Source of the DNA: JBCBWG01 sp039039985
Lineage (GTDB): Bacteria > Pseudomonadota > Alphaproteobacteria > Rhizobiales > Hyphomicrobiaceae
Length of the DNA: 64,000 bases
Direction of reading: 5' to 3'
NCBI GenBank assembly: GCA_039039985.1
Contig: JBCCOV010000004.1
Coordinates: 11,276-75,275 of the forward strand
Below the pieces are notes generated by a model that was not told where the DNA came from, did not search any database, and saw only the letters and a program-made list of their open reading frames with translations. Both the position numbers and the translations under genes were made by a program. This document shows positions 58,298 to 64,000 of the stretch, piece by piece (positions within the stretch are counted from its first letter, which is position 1; each line of letters starts with the position of its first letter).

Positions 58298-59014
58298 ATG
58301 TCACTTCAACAAAGCACCAAGGAAAAACTCAAACGCGTCAGCACGGCAACCATATGCACGGCCTTGTTCAAGCGCGGCTTGCGGCAGCAGATGGTGCAAG
58401 ATGTGCGACCGTTGTCTCCGATGAAAGACGTGATGGTCGGCGAGGCATTTACACTGCGGTATATGCCAGCGCGTGAGGACTTGAACACAATCGATGTCTT
58501 TCAGGATCGGGAACATCCGCAACGTAAAGCCATCGAAGTGTGCCCGCCGGGCGCAGTTTTTGTGATCGACAGCCGTAAGGATGCCCGTGCGGCGTCTGCC
58601 GGTTCTATTCTTGCGACCCGCTTGATGCAGCGTGGCATCGCAGGGCTCGTGACGGACGGCGGATTCCGCGACGCCGATATCATAGCTGACTTGGATATGC
58701 CGTCGTTTCACAGCCGACCGTCAGCGCCGACCAATCTGACATGTCATCAGGCGATTGAGTTCAACGGGCCAATCGGATGCGGCGATGCGCCGGTTTTTCC
58801 GGGCGATGTTGCTGTCGGCGACAACGACGGCGTGGTTATTGTTCCCGCGGACCTTGCCGACGAAATTGCTGACGAGGCCATCGAAATGACGGCGTATGAG
58901 GATTTCGTCACGGAGAAGGTGCAAGAGGGGTCTTCGATTTTCGGGCTTTATCCAGCGACCGACGACAACGCGCTCAAAGAGTTCGACAAATGGCGTCAAG
59001 CCAACGGCCGCTAG
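58298..59014 (+). CDS. RraA-like / 4-hydroxy-4-methyl-2-oxoglutarate aldolase family protein
   Basis: A 238-residue protein of the RraA/HMG-aldolase fold. The metal/substrate motif GIAGLVTDGGFRDADII, preceded by ASAGSILATRLMQR, matches the G-x20-R-D-type signature, and GPIGCGDAPVFPGDVAVGDNDGVVIVP is typical of the aldolase branch. It likely cleaves a branched 4-hydroxy-2-oxo diacid to pyruvate or oxaloacetate rather than regulating RNase E. AAGGGG precedes the ATG. The clustering with carboxylate transporters supports an acid-catabolic role. Confidence 0.87.
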   Translation: MSLQQSTKEKLKRVSTATICTALFKRGLRQQMVQDVRPLSPMKDVMVGEAFTLRYMPAREDLNTIDVFQDREHPQRKAIEVCPPGAVFVIDSRKDARAASAGSILATRLMQRGIAGLVTDGGFRDADIIADLDMPSFHSRPSAPTNLTCHQAIEFNGPIGCGDAPVFPGDVAVGDNDGVVIVPADLADEIADEAIEMTAYEDFVTEKVQEGSSIFGLYPATDDNALKEFDKWRQANGR

Positions 59015-59099
59015 CGGCTCAAGTTCAAACAATGCACGGGCATGCAGAGATGCAATGTGTCCGTCTCATCTGCGAAGTGCGTCACGTTTGATTTGATTA

Positions 59100-59114
59100 T
59101 AGGTCTCTGACCTA
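59100..59114. promoter_or_regulatory. operator-like palindrome upstream of the tetR-SMR pair
   Basis: TAGGTC-TCT-GACCTA (59100-59114) is a perfect 6-bp inverted repeat with a 3-base centre in an AT-rich stretch, about 40 bp before the TetR start. Its size and place fit an autoregulatory TetR operator controlling the tetR-SMR transcript. Confidence 0.65.
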
Positions 59115-59153
59115 ATATATCCTGCCATAGCTGTTGCACATGGCGTGGTGGCG

Positions 59154-59762
59154 ATGACGGCAGGTTGCGCAAGGAAATCCAAGGGCGAAGCCCGTCGTGA
59201 GGCAATTGAGGCCGCAGCGCGGCGGATGCTGCTCGATGAGGGCTATGCCGGCGTTTCGTTGCGCAAGATATCAGCGCAACTTGGTATCTCGATTGGCAAC
59301 CTGCAGTACTATTTTTCAACCAAGGATGCGCTCGTTGAAGCGGTGATCACGGGCGAGACGCACAAGCCGATCGACATGCTGCGGGATATCTCCTGGAACC
59401 CCGACGATGTTGGGCCGAGCATCCGAGAGGCGGTTGCGTCACTCATGCGATACTACGCTGGGGAAGCCGGCCGTTTCTATGTGATCATGGAGTCGTTGGC
59501 GCTGCATGACCCGCGCTATGCCGACCTCAAGGCGGACGGCTATGCTTACATTCTCGGTCATGTCGAACAGTTGGTCTGCCGCATGGCGCCGCATTTGGGT
59601 GGCGACCGGCGTGCACGGCTGGCGCATGTCCTTGTTGCGCTGATTGATGGCGCATCGCTGCAGGTTCAGTGCGCGCGTGGTCGCGCTGATCACGATGGGA
59701 TCGACGCACTCATTGCCGATGTCTCGACCGCAATCGAAAAGCTCCTGAACAGTTGGGAATGA
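59154..59762 (+). CDS. TetR-family regulator
   Basis: A 202-residue protein from the ATG at 59154; a GTG at 59145 is an alternative. The DNA-binding part is ARRMLLDEGYAGVSLRKISAQLGISIGNLQYYFSTKDALVEAV, the standard TetR helix-turn-helix. The C-terminal ligand domain has no recognisable substrate signature. It overlaps the SMR gene by ATGA and has a palindrome 40 bp upstream, so it most likely represses itself and the efflux gene in response to a cationic compound. Confidence 0.9.
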   Translation: MTAGCARKSKGEARREAIEAAARRMLLDEGYAGVSLRKISAQLGISIGNLQYYFSTKDALVEAVITGETHKPIDMLRDISWNPDDVGPSIREAVASLMRYYAGEAGRFYVIMESLALHDPRYADLKADGYAYILGHVEQLVCRMAPHLGGDRRARLAHVLVALIDGASLQVQCARGRADHDGIDALIADVSTAIEKLLNSWE

Positions 59763-60094
59763 TCATGCACTGGCTGTATTTAAGTCTGGCTATTTTCGCT
59801 GAAGTGGCTGGAAGCGCGGCGCTGAAGCAGTCTGACGGGTTCACGAAGCCTGGCTTCGCCATGATCTCGATTGCGAGTTTTGTAGTCGCGCTGTTCCTCT
59901 TGTCGCTTGCGCTGCGCGACGTGCCGCTCGGCATTGCCTATGCGATCTGGGCCGGTGTTGGCATTGTTCTCGTTTCACTGCTGGGTGTCGCGGTGTTTCG
60001 TCAGGTGCTGGACGTGCCTGCATTGGTCGGCATTGGCCTCATTGTCGGTGGCGTTGTCGTCATCAACACCCTGTCGCGTTCCGTTTCCCATTAG
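59759..60094 (+). CDS. small multidrug resistance (SMR) efflux protein
   Basis: A 111-residue protein with four helices: HWLYLSLAIFAEVAGSAALK (with the essential Glu in AEVAGS), MISIASFVVALFLLSLAL, IAYAIWAGVGIVLVSLLGVAVF and ALVGIGLIVGGVVVINTLS. These are EmrE/QacE-type signatures (PLGIAYAIWAGVG). It exports quaternary or guanidinium compounds for protons as a dimer in the inner membrane. ATG at 59759 overlaps the tetR stop; ATG at 59765 is also possible. Confidence 0.92.
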   Translation: MIMHWLYLSLAIFAEVAGSAALKQSDGFTKPGFAMISIASFVVALFLLSLALRDVPLGIAYAIWAGVGIVLVSLLGVAVFRQVLDVPALVGIGLIVGGVVVINTLSRSVSH

Positions 60095-60121
60095 CAACCT
60101 GCACCAACCAGGAGAGTCCAG

Positions 60122-60460
60122 ATGATAGCCTGCTCGTTTTGTGGATTGGATGCCAGATCGGTAAATGCGCTCCTGGCGGGTCCCGATGTGAATATCTGCG
60201 ATCAGTGCATCGCTGTCGGTGTGCGGACCATTGCCGTCCGCGATGCGCTGCAGCAGCCGGAGTTGACGGTGGACGAACTCGCGGGAACTGGAGATGAAGC
60301 ACTGCTGCACGAAATGGCGGCAACGTCGCGGCTCGTCGACAAAAACAGGGACCGACTTCAGTATCAGGTTGAGGAGCTGCGTCGCCGCGGCGTAGACTGG
60401 CGCGCAATTGGTGCATCGCTTGGTGTGTCCCGCCAAGTCGCCGCGGAGCGATTTGGATAG
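60122..60460 (+). CDS. stand-alone ClpX-type zinc-finger protein with C-terminal HTH
   Basis: A 112-residue protein. The N-terminal 35 residues are the zinc-binding domain normally found at the start of ClpX: Cys4 and Cys7 in CSFCG, Cys26 and Cys29 in ICDQC. No AAA+ ATPase follows. The C-terminal part (about 85-112) reads RRRGVDWRAIGASLGVSRQVAAERFG, a helix-turn-helix-like segment, so it could bind DNA or act as an adaptor that recognises ClpX partners. Function is inferred from pieces only. Confidence 0.75.
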   Translation: MIACSFCGLDARSVNALLAGPDVNICDQCIAVGVRTIAVRDALQQPELTVDELAGTGDEALLHEMAATSRLVDKNRDRLQYQVEELRRRGVDWRAIGASLGVSRQVAAERFG

Positions 60461-60761
60461 CACCTGGAGCTCAGGCGTGTTGGCAGCGCCATCCGTGGTT
60501 GGGCTGCGTGGTAAGTCCTGTTAAATCTCACAGACTCTGTCTTGTCAGTAAGTCAGAGAAAATTAGACGATATGACATCAACGCTCTTTATACGCTGAAA
60601 CACGGTTCTCGACGGCCAGAGAGTGATTGCAACCCATCGCAGTTGCCGCCCAATGTTGACAGTGCATACAACTTAAAGTAGCGTTCCAGGTGATGTGCCT
60701 ACGTCGCATTTCACATCTCTTAGTTTAATTTCAGTTCTATTTATACGAGGAATAGTAGGTT
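60461..60761. other. AT-richer non-coding stretch before the small-peptide cassette
   Basis: About 300 bp, clearly more AT-rich than its surroundings near 60700-60760. A TTATAC at 60741-60746 could be a -10 box, without a good -35. A 60-residue open frame (60499-60681) has a TTG start and no family-like sequence and is not called. The composition shift suggests acquired or relaxed DNA, and the promoter of the cassette must lie here. Confidence 0.4.
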
Positions 60762-60971
60762 ATGGCGTGCAATAACTTGAAGGATACTCCACGGGCCCGA
60801 ATGGGTGCGGGCGATTTACCCTCTCGACTCGCTCGGCATATTGCCGCGGAGGACAGCTCTGACGTCATTGCAGCTGAAGCGGTACGCACATTTGGTGAAA
60901 AGCCATCCGTTCGTATGGGTGCTGGCGATTTGCCACCTCGTCTCGCCAGGCATGTTGCGAACCGCAAATGA
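60762..60971 (+). CDS. 69-residue peptide with two copies of a 16-residue motif
   Basis: The peptide contains RMGAGDLPSRLARHIA at residues 13-28 (60798-60845) and RMGAGDLPPRLARHVA at residues 51-66 (60912-60959). The two copies differ at ten bases, eight of them silent (for example CGA/CGT, GCG/GCT, TTA/TTG, CGG/AGG); the two replacements are Ser/Pro and Ile/Val. That pattern means selection has kept the amino-acid sequence, so this frame is truly translated. The spacer between the motifs is acidic (AEDSSDVIAAEAV). No signal peptide is seen. The next gene starts 13 bases after the stop. Possibilities include a modified-peptide precursor, a repeated docking tag or a small toxin/antitoxin; I cannot choose. 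Confidence 0.75.
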   Translation: MACNNLKDTPRARMGAGDLPSRLARHIAAEDSSDVIAAEAVRTFGEKPSVRMGAGDLPPRLARHVANRK

Positions 60972-60984
60972 TCAGGAGTGCGGG

Positions 60985-61770
60985 GTGTCGGACGAGAAGA
61001 TCGTCGAGTCTTGTGAGGTCACCTTTCACCGGGTCTTCTCAGGTGCACTGCCCCCTTTACGCGCAGATGAATCTGCGCTTGGAACACTCCCGGCCGGTGC
61101 CTTCCAGTATTGTGAGCCATTGCGGATGGCCTCACAGTACGGTTGGTATGTTTTTCCTCCCGTTGATATTAAGCTGAAATGGGACGGCACCGATATTTAT
61201 TATGATCACGGTGGTCAGTGGTACGTGTTGTCGCGCGCGCATCTTTGTCCGGCGTTTTTGGAAGAGTGGGATAAACACGCGCCTCATGACTTGAAAGGGC
61301 ACGCGCCGCCGTTTTTAACCAGCCTGTTTTCACTTGGCGGTGTTCAGATCTGGTCCGGTCTTTTAATAAGTACCAGCGACATGTGGAGCACCTGGGTTGG
61401 GCCAGTCGCCAACTTTCCACAGAATAGAAATATTGCTTGTTACGAAGGTATTGTGGACACAGGCGCGTTCAAGCCTTGGCCGCTGTTTATCAACTTGCGC
61501 ATTGTTGCCACCGATAGGGTTATTCTACTTCCCCGCAACAAACCTCTGTTTCAAGTTCGACCAATTTTGCGTGCGTCATACGAAAAACAACGACACCATC
61601 AAACGGATTATGCCGGCTTGGCAAAACGAACCTCGGATGGTGGTTCGATGGCGGACGAAGACTGGGATGGGTTCCGCAAGACCATCCGGCGCGACGGTGA
61701 TACTTTGCAACACACGCCTGGGCGTTATGGAGCGGCGCGCAGAAGACGTGTGAAGACCGACGCGTCTTGA
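60985..61770 (+). CDS. unrecognised protein encoded with the repeat peptide (possibly DUF6065-like)
   Basis: A 261-residue protein from a GTG at 60985 with CAGGAG six bases upstream; the frame is open to 60805 but that part overlaps the peptide gene. Notable sequence: PLRADESALGTLPAGAFQYC, MASQYGWYVFPPVDIKLKWDG and FSLGGVQIWSGLLISTSDMWSTWVGPVANFP, then LINLRIVAT-type strands, with a basic C-terminal tail (RYGAARRRRVK). It is rich in Trp and Pro, as in DUF6065 proteins as I remember them; this is unverified. No signal peptide or membrane helix. The tight spacing to the repeat-peptide gene suggests the two work together. Confidence 0.72.
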   Translation: MSDEKIVESCEVTFHRVFSGALPPLRADESALGTLPAGAFQYCEPLRMASQYGWYVFPPVDIKLKWDGTDIYYDHGGQWYVLSRAHLCPAFLEEWDKHAPHDLKGHAPPFLTSLFSLGGVQIWSGLLISTSDMWSTWVGPVANFPQNRNIACYEGIVDTGAFKPWPLFINLRIVATDRVILLPRNKPLFQVRPILRASYEKQRHHQTDYAGLAKRTSDGGSMADEDWDGFRKTIRRDGDTLQHTPGRYGAARRRRVKTDAS

Positions 61771-61986
61771 TCGGCGACAATGGTCGCGAGGTGCGGCACA
61801 GATCGACTGTCACACAGATCAATTGTCGCAACGCGGCGCACGGGGATCTGCAAACGCAATGCGCTCATTCCACGTCCTTCGCTCAATCCAGGGCCTGTGC
61901 TCTATCCACGACCGTTGCGAAGTGCGGCAGTTTCCAATTGGAGGCGTGGGCTGCAATCCTTGCGCCCGTCATGAACGCGGCCAATC

Positions 61987-62076
61987 TGGCGGATGGGGTG
62001 GGATTCGAACCCACGAGACGGTTGCCCGCCTGCCGGTTTTCAAGACCGGTGCCTTCAACCACTCGGCCACCCATCC
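61987..62076 (-). tRNA. tRNA-Ser(UGA)
   Basis: Read on the minus strand, the gene begins GGATGGGTGGCCGAGTGG, has an anticodon stem-loop CCGGTCTTGAAAACCGG with anticodon TGA, a long class II variable arm (CAGGCGGGCAACCGTCTC), a T-arm GTGGGTTCGAATCCCAC and an acceptor that pairs GGATGGG with CCCATCC. The discriminator is G and the 3' CCA is encoded (61987-61989). All features fit serine. Confidence 0.96.
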
Positions 62077-62294
62077 AGACGCACCGACATAAACGGGCTG
62101 GGCGACGGTCTCAAGAGCAAAGACCGATTGTCCAGTCGTATGACGCGCCAAAGACTGCTATCTGTGCCATCAACCATCATTGAGTCGATTTGCGAGCCCG
62201 TCATCTGTTTGGCGCTCACGGTTACGCGATGGTGGACATGGTGCGCGGTGCGGGAGCTGATACCGCGTCCGGCTCGAACCAGAAGAGGATCACG

Positions 62295-63488
62295 ATGACG
62301 CCCTATGCGACACGAGATGCCCATTCAATTTGGTTGCGCATCACCAGCTGTTTCGTCGTTGGGCTGCTCGCCTTGGCGGCAGCATCGATGGGGCAGGCCG
62401 CACCGTTTCAGACCAAGGCCAAGCAAGCCATCCTGATTGATGTCGGCGCCAACGCGATTCTGTTCGAGAAGAACGCGGACCAGCGCGTGCCACCGGCGAG
62501 TATGAGCAAACTCATGACATTGGCCGTGATCTTTCGCGGCCTGATTGAAGGGCGTCTCAAACTCGAAAGTGAGTATACGATGTCCGTCAACGCTTGGCGG
62601 AGCGGCGGCGCGCCTTCGGGAACCTCGGCGATGATGGTGCCAGTCAATACCAAGGAAACGCTGGAACAGTTGCTCATGGGCATCATCGTTCAGTCGGGGA
62701 ACGATGCGGCCATTGCGCTTGCCGAAGCGCTGGCCGGGTCCGAGACGGCCTTTGCTCGGATTATGAATGAGGAAGCCAAGCGGATCGGGCTGACGAACTC
62801 GACGTTCATCAACTCAACGGGCCTTTATCACCCCGATCACGTGATGTCGGCTCGTGATCTTGCAAAGCTGGCGCAGTACGTCATAGAGACGTATCCTGAG
62901 TATTATGCGTGGTTCAGCGAGAGGCAGTTCAAATACCGACGCCATACGTTCCGGAACAGAAACCCGCTTCTGAGTGCCGGCATGGGTGTTGACGGACTGA
63001 AAACTGGCTACCTGTCTCAGGCCGGATTTGGGCTGGTTGCGTCCGCAGAGCAAAAGGGACGTCGCTTGATTCTTGTGGTGAACGGACTGGGCTCGGCCGC
63101 GGAGCGCAAGGCGGAGTCCCGGCGGATTATGGAGTGGGGTTTCCGGGGTTTTGCCGAATTCGCGCTTGATGCCGGTGGCGACGTTGTCGGGCATGCGCGT
63201 GTCTGGGGCGGGAAGCAGTTCTATGTGCCGCTAACCGGTAAGGGCCCGCTCACGGTGGTGTTGCCGCGGTTTCCAGCCAATCCCAAGCTGAGGGCCGAGA
63301 TCGTCTACAACGGTCCGCTCAAGCCGCCGGTCCGAAAGGGCGCACAGATTGCGCACCTCAGGGTGCGCACCGCCTCAGGGGCGGTCAATAATGTGCCGCT
63401 GTTTGCAGCCGAGACCGTTGAGCAGGGCGGCGTGATCCGAAGAGGCCTTGATGCGGCGCTACATCTTGCATTTGGCTGGTTGCCCTAA
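62295..63488 (+). CDS. dacA: D-alanyl-D-alanine carboxypeptidase (PBP5/6 type)
   Basis: A 397-residue low-molecular-weight penicillin-binding protein. The signal peptide covers about residues 1-36 (FVVGLLALAAASMGQAA). The serine peptidase motifs are SMSK (acyl-enzyme Ser and Lys, about residue 70), SGN in VQSGNDAAIAL and KTG in VDGLKTGYLSQAG. A C-terminal beta domain and a final amphipathic helix (RGLDAALHLAFGWLP) anchor it to the membrane. It trims terminal D-Ala from peptidoglycan in the periplasm. AGAGGA precedes the ATG at 62295. tmk follows 60 bp later, a common alphaproteobacterial order. Confidence 0.95.
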   Translation: MTPYATRDAHSIWLRITSCFVVGLLALAAASMGQAAPFQTKAKQAILIDVGANAILFEKNADQRVPPASMSKLMTLAVIFRGLIEGRLKLESEYTMSVNAWRSGGAPSGTSAMMVPVNTKETLEQLLMGIIVQSGNDAAIALAEALAGSETAFARIMNEEAKRIGLTNSTFINSTGLYHPDHVMSARDLAKLAQYVIETYPEYYAWFSERQFKYRRHTFRNRNPLLSAGMGVDGLKTGYLSQAGFGLVASAEQKGRRLILVVNGLGSAAERKAESRRIMEWGFRGFAEFALDAGGDVVGHARVWGGKQFYVPLTGKGPLTVVLPRFPANPKLRAEIVYNGPLKPPVRKGAQIAHLRVRTASGAVNNVPLFAAETVEQGGVIRRGLDAALHLAFGWLP

Positions 63489-63548
63489 GTCCGATCTTCC
63501 GGCGGCCGATGGCTGGGTCGGCCGACCTCCAGCAAGGGTTGCAGGGCG

Positions 63549-64000
63549 ATGACGCTGCGTCGGTTTGTTACGCTTGAGGGCGGAGAGGGCTCCGGGAAGT
63601 CGACCCAGGTGCGGTTGCTTGCGGATCGCATCGCTGCGGCTGGGTATGAGGCTGTTGCAACCCGAGAGCCCGGTGGCGCGCCGTTTGCCGAAGCGATAAG
63701 GACGGCACTGCTGACGCCCCGCCCGGTCGCACCGACCCACCTGGCCCAGGCACTCGCGTTCAACGCAGCCCGCGCGGATCATCTGGCCGAGACCATTCGG
63801 CCCGCTTTGGCGCGTGGTGCATTTGTCGTCTGCGATCGGTTTACGGATTCGACGCGTGTGTACCAAGCCCACGCTGGCGATTTGGCGGACGAGACGTTGC
63901 AGGTCCTGGACGATATTGTCGTTGGCGACACGCGGGCAGAGCTGACATTTGTGCTCGACATAGATCCGCGGGTCGGGCTGGCGCGCGCGCAATCGCGGCG
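63549..64000 (+). CDS. tmk: thymidylate kinase, 3' truncated by the window edge
   Basis: The frame is open from the ATG at 63549 to the window end (150 codons). Walker A reads FVTLEGGEGSGKSTQVRLL, the dTMP-binding TREPGGAPFAEAIR follows, then VVCDRFTDST (DR[FY] motif) and TFVLDIDPRVGLARAQSRR, leading into the lid. It phosphorylates dTMP to dTDP. It is placed after dacA, as in many alphaproteobacteria, where holB usually comes next. Confidence 0.95.
   Translation, partial: MTLRRFVTLEGGEGSGKSTQVRLLADRIAAAGYEAVATREPGGAPFAEAIRTALLTPRPVAPTHLAQALAFNAARADHLAETIRPALARGAFVVCDRFTDSTRVYQAHAGDLADETLQVLDDIVVGDTRAELTFVLDIDPRVGLARAQSR

Noticed and set aside
60499..60681. 60-residue open frame before the repeat-peptide gene
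   Set aside because: TTG start, no ribosome-binding site and no supporting pattern, unlike the peptide gene that follows.
60805..60984. N-terminal extension of the 261-residue protein overlapping the repeat peptide
   Set aside because: The silent-change pattern shows the peptide frame is the one under selection here, and the GTG at 60985 has its own AGGAG.

Overview
The window reads as a piece of an alphaproteobacterial chromosome. The gene content fits: a MaeB-type malic enzyme with a phosphotransacetylase tail, an RpoE/ChrR sigma/anti-sigma pair, a dacA-tmk pair, many TRAP and TTT carboxylate transporters, and by eye a high-GC, G/C-ending codon style. A marine or freshwater Rhodospirillales/Rhizobiales-like heterotroph is my best guess; I cannot name a genus. 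No ribosomal operon, phage, CRISPR array or recognisable insertion sequence is visible. Both ends cut genes: the 3' part of an sbtA-like bicarbonate transporter at the left and the 5' part of thymidylate kinase at the right.

Layout. 1-1.4 kb: sbtA (partial), sbtB and a small membrane protein. 1.5-6.4 kb: a CHAT-protease protein with eight TPR-like repeats, divergent from an unrecognised 312-residue protein. 6.5-21.8 kb: ordinary metabolism and envelope genes (secreted protein, maeB, M20 peptidase, oxalyl-CoA-synthetase-like ligase, PanE-like reductase, M24 peptidase, DHA2 exporter, nfeD plus SPFH partner), a frameshifted EEP-family nuclease/phosphatase, then chrR-rpoE. 21.9-30.2 kb: Kef-type antiporter, PfkB kinase, transketolase, phosphoglycerate kinase, CcdA and ThiD. 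30.2-34.5 kb: a GalD/PrpF-like tautomerase with a Tct transporter whose TctA and TctB are fused. 35.3-40.5 kb: DUF3500 protein, iodotyrosine-deiodinase-like nitroreductase, an aroQ / Gfo-Idh-MocA / aroE run, and a von Willebrand A protein.

40.8-57.4 kb is the most distinctive part: three TRAP-type systems in 16 kb. They are DctPQM-1 with an HbpS/GlcG-type protein; a TAXI-type binding protein plus fused permease in one minus-strand run with a cupin and a class III CoA-transferase/malonyl-CoA-decarboxylase fusion; and DctPQM-2 with its own GntR regulator. An identical 31-bp operator (CGATATTT-N15-AAATATCG) stands before DctPQM-1 and before the fusion-enzyme operon. A separate GntR-type palindrome stands before DctPQM-2. 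I infer import of malonate or a similar diacid and its conversion through a self-recycling CoA-transfer/decarboxylation cycle.

57.4-64 kb: an SDR dehydrogenase, an RraA-like aldolase, a TetR/SMR efflux pair with a clear operator, a stand-alone ClpX-type zinc finger, an AT-richer patch with a small two-gene cassette (a 69-residue peptide carrying two copies of a 16-residue motif, then an unrecognised 261-residue protein), tRNA-Ser(UGA), dacA and tmk. The peptide cassette, the fusion-enzyme operon with its twin operator, and the CHAT locus are the three places most worth follow-up.
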